A stretch of 64,000 bases of DNA from Pseudisothecium myosuroides (Eukaryota; Streptophyta; Bryopsida; Hypnales; Lembophyllaceae): NCBI GenBank assembly GCA_951799445.1, contig OX637291.1:312501-376500 (forward strand). The letters are read 5' to 3'. Below the pieces are notes generated by a model. That model was given only the letters and a program-made list of their open reading frames with translations, was not told the origin of the DNA and searched no databases. Shown in pieces: positions 1 to 11,019 of the stretch. Every line of letters begins with the position of its first letter. Position 1 is the first letter of the stretch. A program made the position numbers and the translations under genes.

Positions 1-1769
1 AAGCCGTCCAGAAAACTATAACATTCGTTTCCGGAAACGTGATCTAGTATGATATCCATGAATGGCAGCGGAAAGTAATCTTTCCGGGTTGCGGTATTCA
101 ACTTCCTGAAGTCCTGACAAACTCGGATCTTGATCTTCCCTTCCGGTCCTGCCTTCTTGGGAACAACAACAATGGGGGAGACCCATTCCGAGTTGTTCAC
201 TGGATAGATAAATCCAGCCTCCAAAAGGGAATCGATTTCCTCTTTTACCATCAAGGAATACTTCGGATTCAACCGATACTGGCGTTGTCGAATAGGGACT
301 GCCCCTTCGATTAGATCAATCCGGTGTTCTCCCAAGTCTGGTGGGATTCCGGTCAGATCGGAAGGTACCCAAGCAAAGATATCCAAATATTCGTCCAGTA
401 ATTTGCCGTATTCCTTCCTTTCTGCTACAGTCATAGATTTACTCATAAAGAAAGTCTTTCCGGAATGAAGTTCTACTTTCTCGTAATCTGAAGGACTTAC
501 AATGGTTTTGATCCGTTCAGGTTCCGATTCTTCGGCTACACTCCGGAACTCGCTCCATGATGATTCTTGACCGGATTCACCCAGACCCATAGCTGGAAGA
601 CTTCCTCCCTCTATTTGCTGTTTGATCCAGTCGAAAGACAGCGGTACATCCAATTCTCCTAGAGATCGATCTTCCAGTGGAATACCCGGAATCTTGATGA
701 CGAGTTCTTCTGTTGCAACCTCCAGAGTGGGTTCCGGAAACTCAAAATCGATTTCCATGACAGAGGTGAAGTAGCTCGGAACCGAGTCGGAGTCTTCCGG
801 ATCGGACCAATCTGTAGTGTATCCGTCCGATTCACTGGTTTCCCCGAGATGATCCTCATGTTTCCAGGGAATCCGGATTGCTGGTTTTCCAACAACAAAC
901 TCCTTGGCTCCCCAATCTACCAATACTCTGGCGGCATACAGCTAGGGTCTTCCGAGTAACATAGGAAAAGGTCTTCCCTTAGTTACCCGGATGACTACGA
1001 AGTTCAGGAGGTAAGTTTCCTTTCCTATCCGGGTTGGTACTTGGGATAGTCTTCCCACCGGAAATACTCGTGACTGATCCGCCAAACGTAATACTTGATC
1101 CGTTGCTTGGAAAGACATGTAACCGAGGTCAAAAGCCGTATCTTCCAACATCAAGTTTACCCCGGATCCTCCGTCAACTAGAATTCGTGACACCATACAT
1201 CCGCCAATATCAACTTCCAGTTCAGGCGCTCCGTAATCCTCCATCTGGGAGAAGTTAACAACCACTGATGGCAGCTTCAACCTTCTCTTTCTTCTCTTGG
1301 TCCAGGCTTCCCGGATCAACTTCTGGTAGTTGACGTTGTCGTGAAGGAGTTGTCCGATAGTAACATTTGCCTTCTGATTCTTGACGTCTTGCAAAATATC
1401 ATATTCATTGACCTTGAGTTCCGGGTTAATGAAAACCGGAACATCCTCGAACGTAACTTTCCGTCCTATAGGTTCCGGAAGATTGACAGTTTTGCCTAGA
1501 TCTTTCCGTACCTCTTGACTAATGTCAATGGGGATTGGGCGTGATCCTACCCCTTTTTCTAACTCTACTACGGGTGAGATAGGTTCTCGTCTTGCCGAGC
1601 GATCAGAATCACTCGGATCCGAACCTGCATCTATACTGTCTGGTATGGATCTACTTTTCTTCCTTCTATCTCTACTCCTATGCTTATCTAACCGGTCTTT
1701 GGCGGAACTCCGGGTTACTACTCGATGAACAGATCCGTCTCGCCTTTCCGGAAGTTCCACCGTTGATTG
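1..1769 (-). pseudogene. Ty3/gypsy pol remnant: aspartic protease and N-terminal reverse transcriptase
   Basis: Continues the gag frame. The retropepsin-like region reads ILVDGGSGVNLM and ends near LLGRP, with DGGSG in place of the usual D-T/S-G catalytic motif. After an acidic linker comes the start of the reverse transcriptase: RLNPKYSLMVKEEIDSLLEA, the segment SEWVSPIVVVPKK, then FRKLNTATRKDYFPLPF. The window edge cuts it at SFLDG, before the YxDD catalytic box. In-frame stops lie at 1770-1772 (TGA, at the gag-pol junction) and 942-944 (TAG). The second replaces an expected Trp in LLGRPW, a TGG to TAG transition. No frameshift is seen. The clade is probably a plant non-chromovirus Ty3/gypsy group; RNase H and integrase lie outside the window. 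Confidence 0.9.
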
Positions 1770-3452
1770 TCACTTATCCGGTTTCTCAATCCCGACAGTA
1801 GAGCCGTAATTGAGCGCAGTCTGATCTCGCGGTGGGACTTCTACTTGCCTATAGAGGGTTCGAACTTGCTGGGGTTTGGGACACTCGCCACTTCCGTGTC
1901 CGTACTCATGGCAATTCTGACAAGGTAAGGCCAAGGGCGCACCTTGCCCATGTCCCTTATGAGGACAGGTATTCGCGTAATGTTGAGGACTCCCGCAAAT
2001 GAAACAGCATCCGGGTGGAAATCTAGAAGGTGGAAAATTCCCTTGACTAGATCCGGCCATCCCAGTATGCGGATTCACACTGGTCCGAATCAGCTGTTGC
2101 GGAATCTTCCCTCTTCCGTATCCTGCCTGGATCTGGAATACCGGATTGATGTGCTCCTCGTATTCTTCCGGATCAAGTAGAGTGTAGTACACCCCTTCCT
2201 CGTCCACAAATTGCACTTGTTTCTGAGGTCGTGGTTGACACTCATTCGCATAATGACCCGGTCCTCCACATCTTGTACACCAAACATTTGCACGTGTGGT
2301 TGGCACTATCCGTCTTGGCGTCCGATTCTCCGCCATGTTGACCTTGATCGCTTCCAAGGTTTCTTGGATATTCTTCAGAAATTTCTTGGAATCGTCATCT
2401 TCTATCTTCACTTTGACCGCCTTACGACCGGATCCAGCAGCCTTGCTTTGCATAGTGCGCTTTCCTCTGGAAGTTTCCGCTTCGCTGGTAAAGCTGTTAG
2501 ATTCCGTGGTAGACGAATCCGTCCCGGTTCCGGAACTCGCGGTCTCGGAATCGAAAAACTTCCGTCTACGTCTTTCCTTTCTTTCATACTTCTTGCTTCG
2601 TCCCTTCTCTATCTTCTCGCTCTTCTTGATGGATCTTCTCAGGGACTGCGCCGAGTTCTCGTAATTCTGAGCTGACTCCATAGCCTCACGTAGCGTGGTG
2701 GGTCGGGATTGTCGGATCTGAAAGCCCATTGCCTCCGGGAATCCTGCCACATACCATTCCACCTGTATACTCGGAGCTATTTCCGTAGTTAGCTTTTAAA
2801 GCAGATCTTTCACTCTCTGTCCATATGATCTCACAGACTCATGAGAACGCATAATCACTTTACTGATTCTACCCAACGCTCTGGCCTCTCCTCCAACTTC
2901 TCTAAAAGTTCGGAGGAACAGATTGGTGAGCTGGTTCCAGTCATTCCGGATAGCTTCCGGAACGTCCTGATACCATCTCAGAGCCTCTCTTTTCAGTAAC
3001 CCTTGAAAGATTCGCTGTCGGGCAGCTGGGTCTTCCTAATTAGCTACTGTTGTAGCCTCAAATTCTCCCAGCCAGTCATCTACATCCTTACTGCCATCCC
3101 CTCGGAACCTATTATACCTGAGGCGTGTGGTGGATACCATGATCTCAGCTTCGTCAGAGGATGGCTCCTCTTCAGAAGTTTCCGATGTGGATCCTCTCTC
3201 GGGTTCCTCCCTAACTTCTTCCGGTTCCGCAACTGGTTCCGGGCTAGCCAGACGTTCCGGGTGAATATCCGGTCTATTACCTAAGTTAGGGACCACTACC
3301 AAATCTTCCTCTGATTCTGAGGCTGGAATTCCGTGTACTATAACTCTTCTGGAAAGCTCTTCCAAACGGGCTGACCTTCGACCTATCGGAGTAGTATTCT
3401 CAGTTCTACTCATGAAGTAGGGGCTTGGTAGCTTTTCCAATCCTAGCTTCAA
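1770..3452 (-). pseudogene. Ty3/gypsy gag remnant with three CCHC zinc knuckles
   Basis: One reading frame, broken by TAG at 3036-3038 and TAA at 2796-2798. The acidic N-terminus is followed by a retrotransposon gag (capsid) domain that starts around FRGDGSKDVDDWLGEFEA and includes REALRWYQDVPEAIRNDW. A Lys/Arg- and Ser-rich linker follows, then three zinc knuckles of the form C-x2-C-x4-H-x4-C: CTRCGGPGHYANEC, CFICGSPQHYANTC and CQNCHEYGHGSGEC. The protein would package element RNA into virus-like particles. Gag and pol appear to share one frame. The region is indel-free in the reading frame although it carries several nonsense codons. Confidence 0.88.
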
Positions 3453-3533
3453 CAGATGGTCCTTAAATTAAATTTTCTCTATCTTTTGGTCACTCTCCGG
3501 ATTCTATCCAGAGCTTGCTTCAAGCTTTCAGAA

Positions 3534-3551
3534 TCCCCGGCAGCGGCGCCA
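3534..3551 (-). other. Primer binding site, tRNA-Asp type
   Basis: On the minus strand TGGCGCCGCTGCCGGGGA lies 4 nt inside the end of the LTR (...GTACGACA) and upstream of gag. It differs by one base from the tRNA-Asp primer site common in plant Ty3/gypsy elements (TGGCGCCGTTGCCGGGGA). Its place between LTR and gag fixes the orientation of the element and shows which end of the giant LTR family is the 3' end. Confidence 0.85.
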
Positions 3552-3555
3552 AAAG

Positions 3556-3597
3556 TGTCGTACGCGCAATCTAGGCGTAAGTATCCTTAACACAACA
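3556..3597 (-). mobile_element. 3' terminal stub of the element's LTR
   Basis: The plus strand begins TGTCGTACGCGCAATCTAGG and stays similar for about 40 bp to the terminus of the giant LTRs at 35661 and 44491 (reverse complement). After about 3597 the similarity stops and unrelated AT-rich sequence begins, so the LTR is truncated. This stub is the physical link between the gag-pol remnant and the giant solo LTRs elsewhere in the window. Confidence 0.75.
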
Positions 3598-4261
3598 CCA
3601 TATTCATTAATTTGAGAGAATTCTCAGATTATGAGAGTTTTGATAGCCCTTTTCAATCCAATTATATGCTACAATTGCATACAGTCATGGTGAAAAATAT
3701 CAATCATTTGCAATGCAGAAGTCATTCATTCACAGTCAATAATCAAATCGTAACATTAATACTTAAAGTAAGAGCAACATAAACTAAAAAAAACAATTGG
3801 AGATTGATGGTCCACATATTTATAGTAAGATTGCCAAATATGACAAGCATTAGATTAGCTTTGGACTTCTAGAATGCCTATTTCATTGTAAATCTAATAA
3901 TGTGATTCAATCTTGCATCCAAATGTCAAATGATTGTATAGAATTTATTGTAATATATATAGGTATAACATATACCATATAATACATAACAGGTATAGCA
4001 GGTATATAACATATATACATAAAGGTATAACATATACCGTATAATATATAACAGATAAATCATCTTACTTGATCCATGAAATCCCTATAGATACACATAG
4101 TTTCATGCATGAGATCTACTCCTTAGATCTACCATTGCTTTCCATATCTCAGGTCCTCGACTACATTCTTGAGGGCGTATTTGGTGGTGATGTTGCAGTT
4201 CTTGCATCTTCAAGGACCTCCTCTCCCATGCATCCCAAGGTCGACGGGTACAATGCATGAG
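3598..4261. other. AT-rich noncoding stretch
   Basis: No supported gene. At 3955-4055 a motif of the form ggtataacatatacc(a/g)tataata is repeated imperfectly. The only ORF (plus strand, 4069-4260) shows no recognisable domain. Confidence 0.6.
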
Positions 4262-4911
4262 TCATTCATCATGTGACTTCAATGGACGATGACGTTGTAC
4301 CAATTTTTTAGGAAGTAGACCAGGTTGAACTTGTAATCCTAATTTCCTCGGATATTCAGCATTTGCTGAATTGATAGGTCGTGGAGGTATTGGAATGGAC
4401 TTTGTGCCTATACAATCTTTTCTTTGGGATCCACTCGATACCTATAAAACAAAGAAGACAATAAATGAAAAAGTTATAATTGCAATAATATGTGTTAAAG
4501 TAATCCAACACGTGCATAGAACACAATTGTAGCAAATGGATAAAAAACCAAATTCATTCATACCTTAGAAGTTGTAGGAATGTGTCTGTTGTCAACATAC
4601 AACTTTCTTTGTGGAACAATAACATCAGCTGAACGTAGACAAGCTGAAGGAGCTATTTTTCGAGATTTGAGTGGCGATGGGGAGCTCACTGGAAGCAATC
4701 GCTTTCTCCGGCTTGGTGGACTATCCACCACACCATCATTAATGGGTCTTGTGGAGAAGTCCATAGTAGATAGTGCAGTAGCTGCCGAGACCATAATGTG
4801 ACCCACACCGCTTTGAGATAATGCATATTGGCCGTATTCTAAAATGGAATCCACCGACGCATTACACTTGGAAACACTACCAGTATATGGTACGGAACAA
4901 TCACGCAAATC
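4262..4911 (-). CDS. Exons 6-7: C-terminal tail of the multidomain gene
   Basis: Exon 6 (4911-4564) follows CTTCAG and ends TCTAAG|GTATGA. Exon 7 (4441-4262) follows TTTTATAG and ends in TGA. Both are open in phase 0, which supports real splicing. The sequence is Ser/Pro/Lys-rich with basic patches (SRRKRLLPVS, PLKSRKIAPS) and no recognised domain. The join from exon 5 depends on a weak GTTAAG donor; if unused, the phosphatase-like protein ends at 5114-5116. Confidence 0.5.
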
Positions 4912-5140
4912 CTGAAGAGTCACAAAAGTCAGTGTGATTACAAAGAATAAAGGGTGGACAATTGGAATACAAACAATAAAACAACTCGAAATGAATTAAA
5001 CAATCATCCATTTTGCAAGACGACTATGATAGAACTATAATGGATACACTCGTCTTTAATGAAACACCATAGCAATAGATAAAATGCACAAACGCAAGGA
5101 AAATTGTTCAGTATTAGCGACGACTGGAATGATCCTTAAC

Positions 5141-6380
5141 TAGCATCTTAGACTCCTCTATGGCGTCTATAAGTTCATCATATTCTCGCGTTTCCTGCTC
5201 CTCAACAAGCATCCGCCGTCCAATGTTGTCATTCTTCCGAAAGGACAATAGTCCACGATCCTTGGTGCCATGCAAGCGTGTAATCCAAGGCAAAAGCTCA
5301 TCCATCAAGAAAGTGTCTTTAAAACCATCTCCTTCCTTTGACCACGAATCCAAAAGCACAACGTTTTCAGGCTCGTTCAGAACATGCTTCTCAGGACTGT
5401 CGTCTACCATAATAGTATTGCCAATAGTAAACTTTGAGTTCTGTGCATCGAACAATTTGTCTAGAGGTTTGAGGAACATGTCTTTGTCGGTTCCCTTCAC
5501 TTTCAAAGTTGTGATGTTTCCTCGCAGACCCCTACACTTCAGATTGTCGCAAAACTCTTGCCCAAGGATACTCCATGGTGTCTCTAATCCTCTAAATAGG
5601 TACTCGCATATGAATTTTGTTGTAGAAGTCATCATGGAACTCCAAACAGAAATGTATGCAACTGTGGCTAATTGTCGAAGGAATTCCTCGCAATGAGGTC
5701 GAACATATACAGCTTTTGAACCAATAGATACTGGGAAAACGCTGGAATGTGGCTCCGAGAGATCATTGTAGACTGTGCCCTTAGGAAGATTTTTCTTTTC
5801 TTTAGATACACAAAGGATCCCATTCAGGTCTAGAATGACATTGAGCCACCTTCTTCTTGGCCTGGAAGCGAGCGGTTTTAGGATAGGCTCTTGTGTTGCA
5901 CCTATACGTATTTTTGAAAGATCGCTCCTCTGTTAAAATCAAGGCAGAGAAATACGCCAACAAGTGTTAGTAAACATTTGAACACAAAATAGAAACACAA
6001 ATGAAGGGACTCAAACAGTAGAAGATCCAAGTCACAAGAACAAATATCTCAATAGATGCACATTAGAATAAAGAAAAGTTGACCACTTACAATTTCCTCA
6101 GACGTAGGACTTTGTAAGGATTCTTTAGTGCATGCATTATTTGTTGGAGGCGGTATATGAACCTCCATGAGAACATCATCTGGAATATTCACATCAACCT
6201 CCATATCCTCTTGCAATTGGACTCCTTGAAGTGACACTTCCAAATTAGGGTCGACTCTTCCACCAGAATTTGGATGGTTTGATCTTGGAACACATGAAGG
6301 GCTCTTTGGGAAGGACACATTCGAGGGATCAATGGTAGAAGGTGGAAGAGGTTGGGGCACTATGTCCTCATTAAGAGAAC
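5141..6380 (-). CDS. Exons 4-5: FCP1/NIF-like HAD phosphatase domain
   Basis: Exon 4 (6380-6091) follows TTCGCAG and ends ATT|GTAAGT; exon 5 (5929-5141) follows AACAG. Exon 5 encodes an FCP1-homology domain of the small CTD phosphatase type. Features in order are RRRWLNVILDLNGILC (motif I), VYVRPHCEEFLRQL, VWSS, a Lys-bearing region KGTDKDMFLKPLDKLF, then MVDDSPEK (motif IV) and NVVLLDSW. The canonical DxDx(T/V) is DLNGI, so the second catalytic Asp is Asn; activity may be lost or altered, although DLNG forms are seen in some plant relatives. Known relatives dephosphorylate Ser residues, for example on the RNA polymerase II tail. Confidence 0.65.
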
Positions 6381-6942
6381 CTGCGAATTAATACAAGTGG
6401 ATAATGAGTAGTTTCCAAAACAAATGTAGATTTACACTTCAAATCTTATGAAAATATATTATGTTCACAATCTAATGCACATAAGTGTGGACTCACATCA
6501 AAAATCACCAAACAAAAGTCGCACTTATAATTTATGTACATGTAACTATGGATTTACATTTATAATGTAAATGAAAAAAATTCAATATTTATATTTTCAT
6601 GCACTTAAATAGTTAAGTATGAATTCACAATTAAAATCTTGAAAAAAAAATGTAATATTTACAATTCTTTAAAGGTGAAACTGGATTATACATATAAAAG
6701 CAAGCGAAAAAAAGATGGAATACTTTTGCAATTCTATACACATACATTTTGAAAATAACTAAAAATCTTGAAAAATTGATTGCAATATTACAACTTCATA
6801 CTTGTAAATGCAATCTTCTAAATTACATTCAACAATACAAAACAATCGTGTAAAAGGAAAAGAAACCATACATAAAAAAAACAAATATAACGCAACTTCA
6901 AAAGATCCCAAATCATTACAGTGAGAGTTCACTGAGATGAAC

Positions 6943-7723
6943 CTTGGGGATCATTGACTTCCTCATTTCCAACCCCCGAACTCATTGCAGGAGTCTGCAG
7001 GTCATCTGACTGCTGCTGCGCCTCGGAAGGACTATGCAACGTTGGATCCAGTTCCATGGATGTCCTAGGAAGAACATGAGCTCCACTACCTGAAGATACC
7101 GATACATGATTCTCCGAAAAAACGTGAGGGGCCGGCTCATTCATCTCAATAGCTGGAAGGGAAGAGTTTCCAGAAGGTAGAGTTCCCTTGATGATAGTCA
7201 TCAACTGAGCATATTCAATCCTTGAACGTTTCCTCTCCTCAAATTGGTCCTCCTCATACTTCTGCATCCTCTCATGCATCATTTTCATGTAATCCTTCAT
7301 AGTAAGATCTTCTGTTTCATCCAACTTCCTCTTTCCTCGATCACGCTCTGAAGAAGGGGATGGAGAAGTGAACGATGAACCACGACGTTCACTTGCTGGT
7401 GGATCCATAGGGGCAACTGGTCCAGCATGTGGAGTGCTAAACTCTTGGGACGCGGGAGGATTGATCATGAGGACTTCGTCACCTTCTCCTTGGTCAATCA
7501 TGTCGTGCTCCAAATCTTGAGCAACCAATTGAATACGATCTCTCTTGCCCCTACCAGATGACGAGGTGTCATTATCGACCGTCTTTGGATACTTTTCTTC
7601 ATCAACATAGTACCCTGACTGAAGGAAATCCGCCTTGTCCAAGTCCACAGACAATTGCGAGAGGTCATTAAAGGATTTCGTCTCGTCAGAATCCCCAATG
7701 ATATAATTTATCAGCGAATTCAT
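6943..7723 (-). CDS. Exon 3: low-complexity charged linker with short coiled coil
   Basis: Begins right after TTCCAG with MNSLINYIIGDSDETK, in phase with exon 2. It is rich in Ser, Pro, Asp and Glu, and has a predicted helical segment (DYMKMMHERMQKYEEDQFEE) and basic clusters such as RDRGKRK. No known domain. If the weak donor at 6943 is not used, the frame ends at the TGA at 6929-6931 and the gene would stop here. Confidence 0.5.
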
Positions 7724-7796
7724 CTGGAAGAAGATGGAAAAATAGTTAGAATAACATATTTAAGATAATAAATTCCAAGACAAACAAACATGTCAA

Positions 7797-7817
7797 TTCA
7801 CCTTGAATGGAGGTGAA
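7797..7817. repeat. Single intronic copy of the TTCACCT/AGGTGAA palindrome
   Basis: TTCACCTT, 5 nt, GAGGTGAA lies in the intron between exons 2 and 3, 26 nt beyond the donor. It is the same core as the arrays at 11.0-12.3 and 23.5-24.9 kb, but single. Confidence 0.8.
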
Positions 7818-7842
7818 TACTTAGAAAGAACAACATACTCAC

Positions 7843-9207
7843 CCATGCCGCACAGATGATTTTTCCACCCCCGTATATGGTAAAGACCGCATCTCCAGGA
7901 TTGCAAAATAAAGCCAAAATGCTTATGTAGAATTCCATCCGTAGTTCATTCTCATAGATTCGATACTGCATTTCATTGTAAGCTCCCGAGGTAAGGAATT
8001 CATGCGTTTCCGGAGCCTTGAATTTTGTTGGCAAGGAGTTGCATTTTGCCTTGTGGTTCTTCTTAATGAGGAACATGATGTGGACGTTCGCTTCGACTTT
8101 CTTCTTGTTCAACTCAAGATCTTCAAGTCGCTCGTACTTCGCCGGCATGTACTCTGCGTGATGAAGGACATAATTATCTGTAAATACAGAATTGTAAAAA
8201 TGGTGTATGAGACTGGAGTCGGTCTTCTTATCTCCAGATAACCACACCCACACAGGGATATCAAGAATTGCAGGATCAGTTAGCCGCATCAGCAACATCA
8301 AAAAAGAATAAAAATACGGAGTTGCCATCCCTCCAGCCTCCTTCTTGTTGCTTGGAAAAATTCTGAAGTCCATGAATCCCATCTTTATACGGTCGACATC
8401 CAAATGATCCCAATCACCTCTGGCCCACTTCGCTAAGTCGTCTGTATTTTCGTTGAATGGACGGTAGAATGCTTGACCGGTGGGAACTGTAAACCTTCCT
8501 TTATTTCTCAAGAAGACCTTCAGAAATTCCTCGGCATAGGGTGACAATTCTCGAATGCTCTTGTTGATGTTACACAAAAGCTTCGATGCAGTGAAGAATA
8601 TCTCAGATGGACCTGTGATGAGGACATGCATGGCAGCGTCCGTGATCTTGTAATCCTTTTTGAATTTCTTCCACATGTCCTTCTTAGTCTCTCCCGTCGT
8701 GGTTAACAAATCAAGTTCGGGCTTCATATCATTGAGCTGCACCTTTACAATTTGTTTTCTTTTGCGCCTCTCACACCACTGTCGATAAGTACAACAGTTT
8801 GGTACAACCTTCTTCAGCTTCTTAAATGTCACCTTTGGATAATCCTCCATTCTCTTGTTCTTCTTCTCTGGTGGGTTAGGCTTCATCAATAGATGCTCTG
8901 CAAGTCGCTTGAGGCTTGCGTTGGAAAGGTTGCCAAGCCATTTGAAGAACTCTTTACTGATGATGCCATCCTTCTCCGGAACCCAACCCTTGTTGTTCTT
9001 GAACAATGTTCTTGACTCCGGATCGATCAACTCTCCCATTGAGGCAGCGGAAATGAGTTCAGAGTATAACTCATATACATCTGTTGGAGCAGTAATAATT
9101 TTGAGCTCGTTTATAATGTCAACCTTCACGGGCTTGCCAGACTTGGTTCTTTGCTGCTTCTTAATGTCAATCATACCAAACCGTAGCTGGCAAGCAGCGT
9201 CAAATTT
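7843..9207 (-). CDS. Exon 2: degenerate N4/N6 DNA methyltransferase-like region
   Basis: Follows acceptor TGTAG and reads KFDAACQLRFGMIDIKK..., 455 codons with no stop. Near its end is LFCNPGDAVFTIYGGGKII followed by CAAW. This resembles methyltransferase motif I as it occurs late in circularly permuted N4/N6 methylases (PGD-x-V-x-D-x-F-x-G-S-G, then AA). About 240 residues earlier, VLITGPSEIF sits where motif IV (DPPY) would be expected, so the catalytic motif looks lost. A Lys-rich segment (KKNKRMEDYPKVTFKKLKK) could bind nucleic acid. The assignment rests on motif shape and on the adjacent ParB-like domain; an unrelated fold is possible. Confidence 0.45.
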
Positions 9208-9252
9208 CTACACTCAAAGATAATGTAAACAGGTTAGTCACTGAATAGAAAA

Positions 9253-9273
9253 TTCACCTTGGATGGAGGTGAA
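9253..9273. repeat. Second intronic copy of the same palindrome
   Basis: TTCACCTT, 5 nt, GAGGTGAA lies in the intron between exons 1 and 2. The same core occurring in two introns of one gene, and nowhere in its exons that I can see, argues against chance. Confidence 0.8.
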
Positions 9274-9389
9274 TTATGAACTAGAAAATTGCATTCTGCA
9301 AGCTTCAAGAATAGACTGATGACCTCCTAACTTATATGTATTAGAAAGAATTTAGTTGAATAATATAAAACTACTTCCTTATGACATAC

Positions 9390-10829
9390 CTTCCAATTTT
9401 CGGCATTGTTGCCCTTGGATTGTGACTTTGTTCTTGAAACTGATCGTCCCACTTCGGACGCTTGTTTTGGAGGTGTTGGTTCTCCCATCCTTACCCACAC
9501 TCCACGAGCACCAATTATATTAGTTGCCCAGGTAGGTGTATATCTGTCGAAGTGATTCACTCGATTATAATAAGATGAAATTCGTCGTAGAATGGAGTGG
9601 TCCTTGCTCCAGACAATGAAGCATGGCCATTTTTCAAACTTCTCCACGATCTTGGATGCAGATGCCTCGGTCCTCATCTTCTTTGATGCCTCGACACTGT
9701 GCTGGCCATTGATCATGTAGAACTTGCAATCTTGTATGTCTTTCCAATCCTTTGGCATTTCCTCCAAGCCGATAGGCATAGCACAAAGGGCCTGCTTCCT
9801 ATCTTTGTCAGGCATCTCCAACAAATAATGCATGGTGTGGTCGATGCCGGACGGCTCTAGACTGCGGCAGTTCATGTCAGGGAGAGGTACCATCAACTGA
9901 TCAATTGAAATCTCTTCAACTTTATCACTACCAAAACAATATGCTTCTTGGCATTCAGACCAATAACTATCATAGATCTTCAAGGACTCCTCGTAATTCG
10001 CTTTCCCAGAGTCTTTATCCTTGGGTATAAACTTGAAATCCTTTGGTATGTTTGTAAGGACTGAGAGTGAGCTAGACTCGGGATCTTCATCATTGGCTTC
10101 AGCTGTTGTAGTGTCCCACGTCCTCATTGGTGTGCTAGCACGCACCGTTCTTGAAGTACTAGGTCGACGTTTTTTATTTTCACTTCTACCTGTCTCAGGG
10201 GTGAGATTTAGGCGGGACTGCTAGCTCCCGACCACGCCACTTGACTCTCGAGACAAATGTTGAGGGGTCATGTTCTTGTGACTAGTCCTTAATGTTGTTG
10301 TCTCAATTTGAAAAGAGACTAATAGCTGCTTCAGTCGAGTTGCCAGAATTGCTGAAGGTAGCGGTCCTCCATCCTTACTCATCCACCTTCCTTTCTGGAT
10401 TTGTGTTTCCAGCTCCTTATAGAGGCCTTCGTACTGGGTGTTCATAAGAGACGTACAACATTCATGAATACTGAATGGCGTCTCTTGAGGATTGATGGCA
10501 TAAGTGTACTTGTATTCCTCTGGCATGTCTGGGTCGTTCTTGATCAGGCACGTGATCAAAAGCATTCCTGGAGGACCCTTGGCAATATCAACAACTTCTT
10601 CATAGTGAGAAATTGGAAGTGTGGCGTCAGGCCCATTTTTGAATTTCTTTATGAACCCAACGTTTTGCGTCATTGGATAAAGAATGATGCTCCAGAACTC
10701 AACGCTCTCTGGCTCTTTTAGTTTCCAATAATCCCCATTGTCGGCCTCTTCGCCAAATTCTTCGACCAAGTCTTCGGGTACTTCATATTGATTGAAGTAC
10801 AAGTCTAGTTTCTTTTTGTGTTCGTCCAT
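9390..10829 (-). pseudogene. Exon 1: N-terminal region with ParB/DGQ-like domain
   Basis: Starts at MDEHKKKLDLY (10829), just downstream of a repeat array. Residues about 310-385 follow the ParB/sulfiredoxin N-domain plan: a beta strand EISIDQL, an Arg-containing strand, a helical stretch, then KFYMINGQHSVEASKKM. That last part resembles the family's hydrophobic-DGxHR-xxA box, with NGQHS in place of DGQHR. ParB-type domains bind or hydrolyse CTP or cut DNA, and in phages they are often fused to DNA methyltransferases; activity here is not predictable. TAG at 10221-10223 (residue about 203) breaks a frame that is open on both sides. The exon ends at AAG|GTATGT. Confidence 0.5.
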
Positions 10830-11019
10830 ACCTTCACTGAAGCATACAAGAAGAATTTAATTAGAAAAGATATTCAACTGGAGGCCTAAACGTTTTGCTT
10901 ATACAACACGAAATTGGTAGTAACCAAATTTCCATTGGCTCCTAATGGAACACTCTATATATCAATTGAATTGAAGAACCTCATAAATAGGAATAGATTA
11001 AATTCACCACGAATGGAGC

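Larger units (their letters stand above)
4262..10829 (-). pseudogene. Seven-exon element gene: ParB-like / methyltransferase-like / FCP1-like multidomain protein
   Basis: Spliced model on the minus strand: 10829-9390, 9207-7843, 7723-6943, 6380-6091, 5929-5141, 4911-4564, 4441-4262. Phases agree at all six junctions, giving about 1,730 codons. Good donors are AAG|GTATGT (9390), TGG|GTGAGT (7843), ATT|GTAAGT (6091) and AAG|GTATGA (4564). Donors at 6943 (GTTCAT) and 5141 (GTTAAG) are weak, so two genes (exons 1-3 and exons 4-7) are possible. A single TAG at 10221-10223 interrupts exon 1; otherwise the frame is open, suggesting recent inactivation. The gene faces away from the DUF7869 gene at 25330, and both have the same palindrome array at their 5' ends. 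Two introns also carry that palindrome. I do not know a named gene with this architecture. Confidence 0.6.

Noticed and set aside
4069..4260. 63-codon plus-strand ORF
   Set aside because: Short, no recognisable similarity, and next to the last exon of the minus-strand gene.
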